64,000 nt of DNA from Pelobates cultripes (lineage: Eukaryota > Chordata > Amphibia > Anura > Pelobatidae): contig OW240913.1 in NCBI GenBank assembly GCA_933207985.1, positions 276,092,000-276,155,999 of the forward strand. The letters run 5' to 3'. The position numbers and the translations under genes were made by a program. This document shows positions 43,900-54,113 of the stretch, piece by piece (position 1 is the first letter of the stretch; every line of letters starts with the position of its first letter). The notes under the pieces were generated by a model. That model worked only from the letters and a program-made list of their open reading frames with translations. It did not search any database and was not told the DNA's origin.

Positions 43900-45558
43900 G
43901 AACACATTTGTTATTTGCTATACTGTTTGGTGATAAACAGGGTTATGCTGGTTTATTGTTGTTATGTTTGATATATTGTTATTCCTTATTGCATTGTGGT
44001 TTTTATTTAGCTGTGGGTTTATTGTGTGTACTTTAGTTACATGTATGTGCATTGTGTGGCTCATTCTTGATTCCAGCTTAAGTACACATATCTATAATAG
44101 TGATTCTTGAAAATGTCTTCTTAATTAGCATTTCCACTTTCACTTTGTAACTGTATTATGAGCCTCCTATACATATATATATGTCCCTTTGTCTGCAATA
44201 TATGTAATGTGCAAGTCTCTGTCCTTCTGTTTTGTCACTTTAAAATACTTCCAGGGACTCACAAGGTTAATTTCTACCACTGTGGCTCTTTCTCCTCCTC
44301 CGTGTCTCTGCCAGTCTGTTTTGCCCCCCTCCCTCCCACCCTTGTGAGATATGCTTGCAGCAGTGAGGAATGTGGGAGTGGTTGCTTAGCCGTGTAATGT
44401 TAATTTTAATATCGAGCTGCTGCTGAAAGTTACATGATGGTTATTATCACTGGACAACAACCTTAGGATTTGACTGTGTAAAGTGTTTATATTATCCTGT
44501 GTTTGGCTCTCACTTATTTTCAAGTGCCTTTCTGATTATTTCTCAGAGTTATTGTTTATATGATGTTGCTTTTTTTAACCTGTTTTATGCATGTGTAATG
44601 TTTGAGGGTGGTGTATAGGGTTAGAAGGAGTTGGAATACATATTGTGAAATGCTGGGGCGACATAGGAGTTAAACGGTTGATGGCATGGGTAGGTGACAG
44701 TGAATGTTTGGGGATGAAGGATAGAGGCTGATAGTAATTATGGAGTGATATGTTATACAGAAGTTATTAGTATATTGCAATAAGGGAAGAGTAAAGGCAA
44801 ATTACGTTTTGTTGGAATATTAAGCAATGTGGAATATGGAATAGTAGGAGAGGCTGGTTGCGTTTTGTGAGACATATCATGTTTATTCGATTTGTATATT
44901 GATGTATGCTCTTGTGTGATTCATGAGAGCATTGGAAGTAATAATGGGGTATATGGATTGTTGTTTATATGGGTTTTACAAGCTTAGGTGTAGAAAATAA
45001 TTGTTTTGCTATGTGCAGCTTATGGGCTGTTAAATACTTAATGTTCTCAACTGTCTTATATAATGTCTAAAATGGCGCCTGGCACAAAGGGAAAAAAATT
45101 TTTTTTTACCCAGCCCCCCGTGACCTCCACCCGATTACCACTATCTATAGTCACGCCTACTCCTAACGTAACATCACTTCCGCCCTTGCTAAGCCCTCAC
45201 CTCCTGTCTCTTCCTTTCCCACACATGTCATGGCCGTCACTTCCTCCCCTGCCATCATTTCCCTCCCCACCCCTGTCATGGCTGCCTCCATCATGAGGCC
45301 TACCCCTGTTATGCTTGTCCTATTTGGGGACATGTGACTTTCCTTAAACTCTGTATATTATGGATAGTAAATCGCATGGACAGAAAATTATAGTTACTAA
45401 AGTAATCATGCTATTTGTTTCCCTATTTCAGAAATGTATCACAGATGATATGTAATATAATACAGTTACTTTAAATCATAGTATAAAAAAAAAAAACATT
45501 ATGTGTATATTACAAAGATGGTTAGACTTTGTAAATATTAGAAATATAACTGCAAAAT
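43900..45558 (+). pseudogene. Retroviral leader and possible gag start
   Basis: Mostly non-coding, T-rich. A frame opens at ATG 45063 (MSKMAPGTKGKKFFFT) and runs 77 codons through a proline-rich stretch to a stop at 45297-45299; MAPGTKGKK could be the start of a Gag matrix, but nothing else of gag is recognised before the nested MITE begins. Low certainty for the gag reading. Confidence 0.3.
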
Positions 45559-46037
45559 ATAACCCTTTCAGACCGGAGGGCATACTATTACGCCCTATTA
45601 TAGGCGGCTCTAAACGCCGCCGGGCGTAATAGTACGCCCTCCGGTCTTTCGGTACTTACCCGGTCGCCGGCGGTCCCACGCCGGCGATCGCGGTGGGGGG
45701 GACTCCCAGGGAGCCCCCGCGGCACGTCCGTCCTCCAGGAAGCCCCCCGGCCGTGTGAGAGTGGGGTCCTTGCGAGGACCCCACAATCACATGGCCGGGG
45801 ATAGCTGGCTTCTGCATTGCCAGCAGGGGGGCTGCCTGTAATGACAGGTGGTCCCCCTTCTGGCTGAAAATACAATTAAAATAAGTTAAAAGTGTAAAAA
45901 AAATTATAATATATACTTAGATCATATATATATATTATATATATATATATATATGATCTAAGTTTATATATATATATATACACACATATACATACACACC
46001 TTCTAGGTGTATTTTACTATTAATATATATATATATA

Positions 46038-46107
<70 letters not shown>

Positions 46108-46296
46108 AATATCAAATTACACGTAGACCGATACTGATTAAATATATATATATATTATTATTGTTATATATATATTTATATATAATATAAAAAAAAAAAT
46201 GTAAATACGTTAAAAAATAAAATTAAAAAAATAATTAAAAATAAATAATTAAAAAATATATAGATGTGTGTTATTTAGTTCTAACTGTATTGTGAA

Positions 46297-46338
<42 letters not shown>

Positions 46339-47736
46339 AAATACAAGTAGAACAAAATAATATATATATCTATATACATAAATATATACGTATATATTAC
46401 TATATATATATACCTATATATAAATAAAAATATTTTAAAAAAATTATATAGATATATACATATATATACACATACGTATATATATACATATATTAATTCT
46501 ACATATATATTTATGTAATATTTTTTACATAATTAGGTATCTTAATTAATTACAATTAGCGGGACCTGCCTGACAACCCATGCCGAAAGTAAAGGGAATT
46601 TAATTTGTTAGCACTATATTTAACCCTATAACTTTCCAAGACACCATAAAACCTGTACATGGGGGGTACTGTTCTACTCGGGAGACTTCGCTGAACACAA
46701 ATATTAGTGTTTCAAAACAGTAAAATGTATTACAACGATGATATTGCCAGTAAAAGTGAAGTTTTTTTGCATTTTTCACGCACAAACAGCACTTACACGG
46801 ACGATATTATTGCTGCGATACTTTTTACTGTTTTGAAACACAAATATTTGTGTTCAGCTAAGTCTCCCGAGTACAACAGTACCCCTCATGTACAGGTTTC
46901 ATGGTGTTTTCAAAAGTTACAGCGTCAAATATAAGGCTTGCGTTCGATTTTTTTTTTTTCACATTAAAATTCGCCACATTGGTTACGTTGCCTTTGAGAC
47001 CCTATGGTAGCCCAAGAATGAAAATTACCCCTATGATGGCATACCATTTGCAATAGTAGACAACCCAAGGTATTGCAAACAGGGTATGTCCAGTCTTTTT
47101 AGTAGCCACTTAGTCACAAACACTGGCCAAAATTGGCGTTTTTTGCATTTTTCACACACAAACAAATATTAACGCTAACTTTGGCCAGTGTTTGTGACCA
47201 AATGGCTACTAAAAAAGACTGGACATACCCCATTTGCAATACCTTGGGTTGTCTACTATTGCAAATGGTATGCCATTATGGGTGTAAATTTCATTCCTGG
47301 GCTACTATAAAGTCTCAAAGGCAACGTAACCAATCTGGCGAATTTCAATTTCAAATGTAATGTGCTATATTTGACCCTGTAACTTCCCAAAACGCCATAA
47401 AACCTGTACATAGGGGGTACTGTCTTACACGTGAGACTTTACTGAATACAAATATGTGTATTTTATTGCAGTAAAAGCAAACAGTATTATGACACTGACC
47501 TTTAAAATGTCATGTAGAACTAAAAAAATAAAAAAAATCGTATTTTCTTCCATTTTTTTTCATATTAAATTATGTTTCATAGCTAAATATTTAAAATGAT
47601 ATATAATAAGGGTGGGTGCATTTACTATGAAAGAGGTGTATTACGGTTGGACAGACATGTAGCGCAAATGCCAGGTTTTGTTTACATTTTGTTTTGTTCA
47701 CAACGTGTACATTTGGCTCCGTCCTTAAGGGGTTAA
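45559..47736 (+). mobile_element. TTAA-type multi-hairpin MITE, copy B (complete)
   Basis: Ends: ataaccctttcagacc at 45559 and ccttaaggggttaa at 47723-47736; the left TTAA has decayed to ATAA. Ends match over about 13 of 18 positions as inverted repeats. Inside: a GC-rich left part with nested palindromes (ggagggc..tacgccct at 45576-45645), a long AT-repeat section (45900-46500), and two long hairpins (46636-46915, 46960-47356). No coding capacity. Same family as the interrupted copy A at 33473-41770, and inserted in the retrovirus. Confidence 0.65.
46960..47356. repeat. Long hairpin in MITE copy B
   Basis: 46960-47133 is the reverse complement of 47180-47356 with roughly 90% match, around a loop of some 46 bases. 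The arms contain accatttgcaatagtagaca and its complement. Copy A keeps only the left arm (41630-41770), where homology ends. Confidence 0.85.
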
Positions 47737-47835
47737 TGCCTGTATCTTGCTGTACGATGTTATAACTAAAATAAGGAAGGTTCCTTTACATCTACTGAAC
47801 AATTACTTATAGATTAAATCTAAGTAGTGACCAGA

Positions 47836-48042
47836 TGTAACGGAGTCTTACCTGATAGGGAGTCCAGCTCCCTGGTTCTGCAGGCAATACAAGAATAAAC
47901 AGGGAGTTATCCAAAGTCCTGAAATGGCTCAGAGGAAGAACAGCAGGATATGGTCCAGAAGAACCACAGTTCAAATCCCCTATCGGGCGCTTCCAGAGCG
48001 ACCACGTCTGGCAGACTGGATGTCACGGCGTGGACCGTGACA
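47836..48042 (-). repeat. 3' LTR of the Gag-only element
   Basis: 207 bp; in element orientation it begins with an 11+11-bp perfect palindrome (48042-48021). The AATAAA in it (47895-47900 region) is on the plus strand, opposite to gag. It codes for the last ~45 residues of the Gag ORF. Confidence 0.88.
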
Positions 48043-49241
48043 GTACCCCCCGTCAAGAACGCCCTCAGGGTGTGAACAGGCTCTTCCTGGAAATGGTACT
48101 CTTCATCTTCGGTATCAGTATCACTAAGATAGTCTTTATAATTAAGGTATCCTTTTACAACCTGGGATTTTATGGTACCAGTTTCGGGTGCTATAGGGGA
48201 TGCATTTCCAGCTTTCAAAGCTTTTTCAAAGAATTCTAGATCTTGTTTGCACACAACTGTGCCATTTGAGGCATAGGTGCAGTCAGGAGGCAGAACTGTT
48301 TTGGCAAGGCAGGAAGTGGTGATGGTGCTTGCTTGACCAGAAGTGTTATCAGGAAGAGGTCCAAATGTTTCTAGAGCAGGAGGTGAAGTTTCCAAAGAGG
48401 TACTGGTAACATTAACGGTATTAGTTTGGGTACCCTTTTGTGTCACAGGACGGGGACAGGGCTGGCAGTGTCCAGGCTGTCTTGCTGGGATGACAGGGTA
48501 AGTCCATATGGCACCAGACAGAAGGGGTCTTGTCCTAAGTGGACGAGTCGGGCAGAGCGATATGAAATGCCCTCTTTTCCCACAGTATAGACATAGACCA
48601 TGGGCTCTCCTGCGGTCTTTTTCCTTCGGGGGCAATCTAGTTCTGGTGAAGCCAATCTCCATGGGTTCCTCCATGTCGACTGGAGTTTCACTGCTAGCGC
48701 GAGTGTAAACAGGGTTACAAGGCGGGTCCCTGAAAGTGGGTTCATGCTGCAACATGATGGGATTTTTGTATCCATAAAACAATTCCTCTTCTCTAGGCAA
48801 CCGGGTTCTGCGAGGACCTGAAATGGGTTTGGAAGTTGCTTTTCTTGCTGCAAAACACTGAGAATCCATTGCGGACATAAACAACTCCCAGGAGTCCAAG
48901 ACAGTACTTCTCTCCTGCAACTTCTGGTGTGCCCACGCCTTAATTCGCCCGATACATAGGTTAATAGCGGAGCGTACTTTGATAAAGTCGGTGGCGTAGG
49001 TTCTTGATTTCAGGGCAAATAGTAGCTCACAATCCGTCTTGAACATCGGAAAAGCAGAACGGGAACCGTCGAACCTGTCAGGCATAAAGACATACGGTTC
49101 TGGGCATACATGTTCCGGGACTGCAAGCGTTGCTCCTTTCAATGCCAATGAATGTCTCTGCAATTCTGTAACATTCTGGGACAGGTTGGAGACTTGCTCG
49201 GCCAGGGAGGTGAGTAACTTGTATAACTCTGCAGACTCCAT
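47907..49241 (-). CDS. Gag protein of the LTR element, 444 aa, intact
   Basis: Structural capsid protein of a Ty3/gypsy-like (metavirus) element, expected to form the particle around the RNA. ATG is at 49241-49239. Residues 1-35 are a likely coiled coil (ELYKLLTSLAEQVSNLSQNV). Residues about 50-150 fit the capsid pattern of DUF4939/PEG10-type Gags: MPDRFDGSRSAFPMFKTDCE, AINLCIGRIKAWAHQKL, LDSWELFMSAMD. A CCHC knuckle, CLYCGKRGHFISLC (about residues 227-240), follows a basic run. An acidic stretch, DYLSDTDTEDEEYHFQEE, comes late. The last ~45 codons (from 48042 down) are encoded by the 3' LTR itself. No stop or frameshift interrupts it. No protease motif. Confidence 0.85.
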   Translation of the reverse strand: MESAELYKLLTSLAEQVSNLSQNVTELQRHSLALKGATLAVPEHVCPEPYVFMPDRFDGSRSAFPMFKTDCELLFALKSRTYATDFIKVRSAINLCIGRIKAWAHQKLQERSTVLDSWELFMSAMDSQCFAARKATSKPISGPRRTRLPREEELFYGYKNPIMLQHEPTFRDPPCNPVYTRASSETPVDMEEPMEIGFTRTRLPPKEKDRRRAHGLCLYCGKRGHFISLCPTRPLRTRPLLSGAIWTYPVIPARQPGHCQPCPRPVTQKGTQTNTVNVTSTSLETSPPALETFGPLPDNTSGQASTITTSCLAKTVLPPDCTYASNGTVVCKQDLEFFEKALKAGNASPIAPETGTIKSQVVKGYLNYKDYLSDTDTEDEEYHFQEEPVHTLRAFLTGGTVTVHAVTSSLPDVVALEAPDRGFELWFFWTISCCSSSEPFQDFG

Positions 49242-49254
49242 TGGTCAGTTCATC

Positions 49255-49461
49255 TGTAACGGAGTCTTACCTGATAGGGAGTCCAGCTCCCTGGTGCTGC
49301 AGGCAATACAAGAATAAACAGGGAGTTATCCAAAGTCCTGAAATGGCTCAGAGGAAGAACAGCAGGATATGGTCCAGAAGAACCACAGTTCAAATACCCT
49401 ATCGGGCGCTTCCAGAGTGACCACATCTGGCAGACTGGATGTCACGGCGTGGACCGTGACA
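49255..49461 (-). repeat. 5' LTR of the Gag-only element
   Basis: 207 bp, four base differences from the 3' LTR, ending 13 bases before the gag ATG. Confidence 0.88.
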
Positions 49462-49466
49462 CCAGA

Positions 49467-50446
49467 TTATCTGATTTTAACCATGTATCTTTACATAATT
49501 GTATCATGATAGTTAAAGATCATATATTTACAGTAACAACTTTAATGATGAATAATGTTTTAACATAAGAAGCAAGTGTAAAATGTTTTATTAACCCAGA
49601 CACTGCTGGTTATTCGTTTAAATTGCACAGTGGTGTGATTGAGATAATCTTATTAATATAAGTGAAGTACTTCAGCAGTTAATGTTTTACTGAAAGATAG
49701 GCTGTAACTTTCCTTCTCTTACCGCAAAAACCTCTATTTATAATGATAAACATGTTCAGACTGCCAGAGCTGAGGTCAGTAAATGGAAGGTAAAAGAATA
49801 TTATGGATTTACCCTTCCAGGTGTTATTCATGTTAACTTTGAAAAAGTATACTCAGATCACCTATTGCGAAGAGGTGAAAAGGAAAGTATCACTCCAGGT
49901 TGTCCCAAATATTTTCTCTGACTTGGGTTTTAGTGTATTACATGGCACATACCCAAAGGCTATTTGCGGCCTTCATAGTGGAGGAGAATCCTACCTGACT
50001 CCTCTTTTCTATCCATTATTGTTGTCTCCAACATAGGTGTAGATGGCACCCCTTGGAGTGCCCTGCTAACAAAGACCAGCTCTGTGGTTTCCTCTACCTG
50101 TCTAATCAATTTCCTAGGTGCATATGTCTTTCCACCAGTTGCAGGCCTCTATCACCTTTGTGCCTGATAGCCAGATTCAATTGTCTGCACCACTCTCTGC
50201 TGCCGATACTTCCGCTCTCTGTTCCACATGGAGAAAACCTGGCCAGGATGCAAAGGTCCTAGACAGTTACCCCAATGTCTTTGCCAGAATTCTACAGGCC
50301 CTGAAGATTTGGGACACCTCCATGTTTCCCCCCCCCAGTTCTGGCAAAGTTGCTCCCAGGAGCCAGCCTGCCCCTTAAGTCACAATATCCTCCGAAGCCT
50401 GCCCAAGCTCTTGCTATTTTCATACGGGGTGAAGTTCTGATGTCAA
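49467..50446 (+). pseudogene. Retroviral internal sequence, gag/protease region not recognisable
   Basis: About 1 kb of the endogenous retrovirus before the RT start. Short frames only (49803-50036, 50053-50378). I could not match gag or protease motifs with confidence. The stretch WRKPGQDAKVLDSYPNVFAR (50228-50300 region) has a pattern reminiscent of retroviral Gag/Pol but is not decisive. Confidence 0.35.
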
Positions 50447-52850
50447 ATGGTCCCCTGTGATGCTTCCTGCAATATCCCACTTTTCCCTGTCATGAAGAAT
50501 TCTGTGCAGGGTGAGCCATTAACATACAAGACTGTTAATAATGCTACTGTCCTGGAAACACTCATTGTGCTTAATCCCCACATGCTCCTGTCTCGCTCTA
50601 CTACCTTGCTGCATAAGGATGCAAAGCCTCCAAAAGGAGGCTACCATGATGCCGGCCCTCAGTTGTCTTCTTGGGACATTGTCTTTCCCATGGCACCCGT
50701 CACCTCACCCGGGACCGAGTGTGGGGAATCACAGCTATTTGTACAAGCCCCCAATGTCTTTTTGATCCTCATTTACTACTGCAGAACCTGGATGCCTGAG
50801 GTCTTTACCTGTATGATGTCCTAAAGCCTGTACCTTTTATTCAAAGACTGAACTTTTTCTCTGTCCCCTGAAGCTTACTCCAGCTTCCGTGCCTTGCTAT
50901 GTGCTATCACCTCGGCCCCTGCCCTGGGCCTCCCACACTACCAAACTGTTTGTCTTTGAAAGACTGTGTCATGCTTCTGGTGTTCTTACACAATCTCATG
51001 GTTCCCGCCTGTCTCCATCCAGTGTTTGCAGCACAGGCACTCCTGGATAAGACAAATGACTTGGTCCTATACCACAAGCTTACAATCCTTGTACTTCATG
51101 ACTTCACTGCCATTCTTAATCAAATTCAACCAAAACATCTCCGCCTGCAGGCCACTCTCCAATCCTCTGTTCTGCTTCCAGATAATGTCACGCTGCAGAG
51201 ATGCTACTCTCTCATTGCGGCCACTCTTCTGCCACTTCCCAGGGGGGAAATGATACAGCCTTGACATGGACCCTGACGTTCTTCTTGAACTACAGATACA
51301 GAAACCCATGGTTCAACATGATGAGCAGCCTCAGCCTTTACATTACACCATGTGGTTCAGAAATACCCCAGGACCAGATCCACACTGCAAAAAAGAACTA
51401 TTCAGCCCCAAGTGGACAGTGTGGTCCTGCTCCAGTCACCCATGGAAGTAAGACACATGTATTATCACTGGGAGATGGTTGTCCCTCATGTTTTCTTCAC
51501 TAAGTCCCCAGAAATCTCATGGAAGGAACTTGACTCATTAGCAAAAACATGGAACAATACTAATCAAGATCAGCTCTCCATAAAGGGGGGCCATCAAGAG
51601 AACTGTGAATTGCAAGACAGTTAACTACCCTCAATATCACACAGAAATAAGTGAAGATAGCCCTCCTACTGCTCCTCATGATTGCTTTGCACAGATGTAA
51701 ATGGAGATAACATATCTCCCAACAGTGCATGAAGTTGCTTTGCCAAACCCTGACTTTACCCTGTTTGTGGATGGCTCTAGATTGCGGACGAAAAGGGAAG
51801 GCACCGTACTGGATTTGCTGTCACTATAGAGGATCAAGTACTTCAAGCATCTTCACTTCCCTCATCCATGTCTGTTCAAGAAGCCGAATTAACAACCCTC
51901 ACAGTAGCATGCAAAATGTCTGAAGGAAAGCATGCTAATATGTACACTGACTCAAGGTATGCCCTGGGTGTGGCACATGATTTTGGATCAATCTGGAAAA
52001 CAAGAAGATTCTCACAGCAACTGGCACGCCAGTTAAGCACAGCACGGCTATGAAGAAACTGATGGATACCTTACCTCTCCTGAAGAAGTGGCCACACTGA
52101 AGATTAAGACTCCGGGAAGGCTGAATTCAGAAGAAGCATGTGGTAGCTATCTAGCTGACCAAGTTGCCAACAAGTCGCAAGTGCACCAAGGGAAATGGAC
52201 AGAAGATGGTCTGCTGAAGAAACTCCCATATTCACCATGTAGGTCCTACCCACAGATCTCCTGAAGGAACAACAAGCAGCTGCTGACCCTGAAGGAATAC
52301 AAGGTTGGAAACAGAAAGAGGCAACCCTTAAAGACTGGCTGTACTCCAACAATCTCAAGTTCTGTTTACCCAAGAGCATGTACTCAGCAGTGGTCCAGTG
52401 GGCCCATGGAGCATCATAGCTGTCCAAGACCCTAATGAACTCTTTGATCAATAAATACTCTGAAGCACCTAGAATTACCTCTCTGACCAACAGTTACTGC
52501 AGATCCTGCGCCATCTGTGCCAAGGGCAACTCAGGCAGAAAAATAGAGAAAAGCCCCAAGCATCTAGTCAAACCTCGCCATCCCTTCCAAGAATCCAAGT
52601 TGACTACATCCAGATGCTAAAGAGTTGCTGATTCAAATATACACTAGTTATAATAGACATGCTTCAGGATGGCCAGAGGCCTACCCCGTCACCAATGTGA
52701 CAACCAAGACCATATGCCTAGCAGTACACCATGAAAGTTGCAGAGATCACCCCATAGATTCACCATTCCAGAATCAAGTCTGTCCCTGCTCCATGGGAGG
52801 TAACGTTTGTTGATCTTGACAACCCTTTGACTCTCCATTTTAAGAAAGTA
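50447..52850 (+). pseudogene. Retroviral pol remnant: RT, RNase H, integrase
   Basis: Pattern matches to the murine-leukaemia-type pol appear in order, in changing frames. RT start: CNIPLFPVMKNS then ATVLETLIVLNPHMLLS (50460-50600). RT end/connection: ITSAPALGLPHYQT (50905-50950), then LVLYHKLTILVLHDFTAILN and NVTLQRCYSLIAATLLPLP (51060-51240). RNase H: DFTLFVDGSR (about 51750), VQEAELTTLTVACKMSEGK and MYTDSRYALGVAH (51868-51985). Integrase: a CxxC pair in CRSCAICAKGN (52498-52530), VDYIQM, DMLQDGQRPT-type core (52640-52700), and IHHSRIKS near 52755. The RT palm with its YxDD box was not found. Stops and frameshifts throughout. Confidence 0.8.
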
Positions 52851-53419
52851 AAGTTACTTGTTGGAGAAAGTATCAACAAGTAGGTGTTTTGACGTCCATA
52901 ATAATGCCTGACCACCTGACATCGATAGAAAGCCGAGGACCCCCAAAAGGAGACCTTGTGAAGCTAAAGAGAATCAGACGTACTCCTTACCCTGCAGCCC
53001 TCACGTCCGGAAGCTGAGGTGCCTACGCACGGTCGAAGCTTCTTTAGGATCATCTGTTCATCTTAATCTTGTGGTGATATTAATATTGAATAAATAATCT
53101 GAGTCCACATGAGTTAGCATGGGACAAAATGTATACAATAAAGAATAAGTAAATGTGCCCTAGCCAAGGTTATTATGTCCATACACATAATACATGACAA
53201 TAACCAAGGTACTCTTGACACACCACATTCATGCTTCAGGATTAAAGGAACACCCCTGTAAAGAGCAATTTTGACACACACATATATATATGCCATAGGT
53301 GTGCCAAGGGGGGGGAACCAAATGATTTCAAAGTAAAAGACGAAGTTTGAATATATTCCCCCAACCATCACTACTAATAATAATTTGATTTGTATTAATT
53401 GTATCTATTACAACCAACA
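52851..53419 (+). other. Retroviral sequence between integrase and envelope trace
   Basis: No surface-envelope sequence is recognised. 52930-53020 gives GDLVKLKRIRRTPYPAALTS, which may belong to a shifted copy of the integrase tail or to envelope. A stretch at 53270-53290 is an (ATAT) repeat. Most of env appears deleted. Confidence 0.35.
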
Positions 53420-53600
53420 GTGCTTTGTTAATTATACTGGAGATGCCCTTCAAGGGCTGGCTGAGCACTTACAAGCCACATGACTTTTCAGAATAAGGCC
53501 CTAGATATGATCTTGACAGAGAAAGGGGGAGTGTGTAAAACACTCCCTGACACCATGACATGTTTTACCTTCATCTCAGCTAACACAGGTCCAACTGGTA
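53420..53600 (+). pseudogene. Retroviral envelope transmembrane-subunit trace
   Basis: One frame reads GDALQGLAEHLQAT (53440-53482) and the next NKALDMILTEKGGVC (53492-53536), followed after eight residues by a second cysteine. The LQN..LD..L.EKGG.C pattern is that of the heptad and loop region of gammaretroviral-type transmembrane proteins; the usual CX6CC is here C-x8-C. No membrane anchor or surface subunit remains. Confidence 0.55.
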
Positions 53601-53653
53601 ATGTAGCCCAGATTTCTGGATGTTTACTGTAGTTGTTAGTAAATAGTCATTTT

Positions 53654-53661
53654 AAGGGGGG
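53654..53661 (+). promoter_or_regulatory. Polypurine tract
   Basis: aagggggg two bases before the 3' LTR, the expected plus-strand primer site. Confidence 0.75.
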
Positions 53662-53663
53662 AC

Positions 53664-54109
53664 TGTTGTGGACAAAATAATAGTTTAGTAAAATGCCTAT
53701 TTACTCTATGTAATCATGATCAGTATTATTCAGTGACTACTCAAAATGGCCCCCTGGGAGTCACCCCCTCCATCGACTGACTACCTTGTGTTACAAGATG
53801 GTGCTGGAATCTGGGGGAGACATTCATGATAAGGGCAATATCACACCCAGTGGGATGTACATTGAATGCATCACTTAACACCTAACCAATTATTAATGTA
53901 TTCTTCTCTGTTATCTATAATTATGCATATGATGTATTTCTGCTTTACAAAGGCATGCTGGCCCCCAGAATAAAGCATTCCTCAGTATTTCATCAACCTG
54001 GAAACTTGTGTCTGGTGTGAAATTACTTCTGGAAGCGTGCACGCACCATAACCAATTTGGAAAGGGGTAGATACACAAATGTATCAAAGACTTGATTTGA
54101 TCCATGACA
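53664..54109 (+). repeat. 3' LTR of the endogenous retrovirus
   Basis: 446 bp, tgttgtgg...catgaca. The TATA-like element has changed to ctttacaaa, whereas AATAAA is kept. Followed directly by the target duplication gtac. Confidence 0.9.
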
Positions 54110-54113
54110 GTAC

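Larger units (their letters stand above)
47836..49461 (-). mobile_element. Non-autonomous LTR retrotransposon encoding only Gag
   Basis: Two 207-bp LTRs (47836-48042, 49255-49461) with only four differences, flanked by the exact 5-bp target duplication ccaga (47831-47835, 49462-49466). On the minus strand LTRs start TGTCACGG and end GTTACA. The internal 1.2 kb is filled by one Gag frame. A purine tract (ggggggtac, about 48051-48043) lies before the 3' LTR. There is no protease, RT or integrase, and no tRNA-type TGG primer site: only 13 bases separate LTR and ATG. It must use enzymes from a relative elsewhere. Inserted in the endogenous retrovirus and, by LTR identity, younger than it. Confidence 0.85.
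42674..54109 (+). mobile_element. Class I (gamma/epsilon-like) endogenous retrovirus, degenerate and interrupted
   Basis: An 11.4-kb provirus with two LTRs (42674-43118, 53664-54109), the 4-bp target duplication gtac (42670-42673, 54110-54113), a Lys-tRNA-type primer site, a hairpin-rich leader, a possible gag start, a pol remnant (50447-52850), an envelope transmembrane trace (53420-53590) and a polypurine tract. The pol sequence pattern (thumb, RNase H and integrase C-end) is closest to murine-leukaemia-type retroviruses. Many stops and frameshifts interrupt it and most of gag and env is gone. Two further elements are nested inside (45559-47736, 47836-49461). Not capable of making virus. 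Confidence 0.85.

Noticed and set aside
45588..45875. 95-codon GC-rich minus-strand frame
   Set aside because: Falls in the palindromic GC-rich head of the MITE; the same region in copy A does not conserve it.
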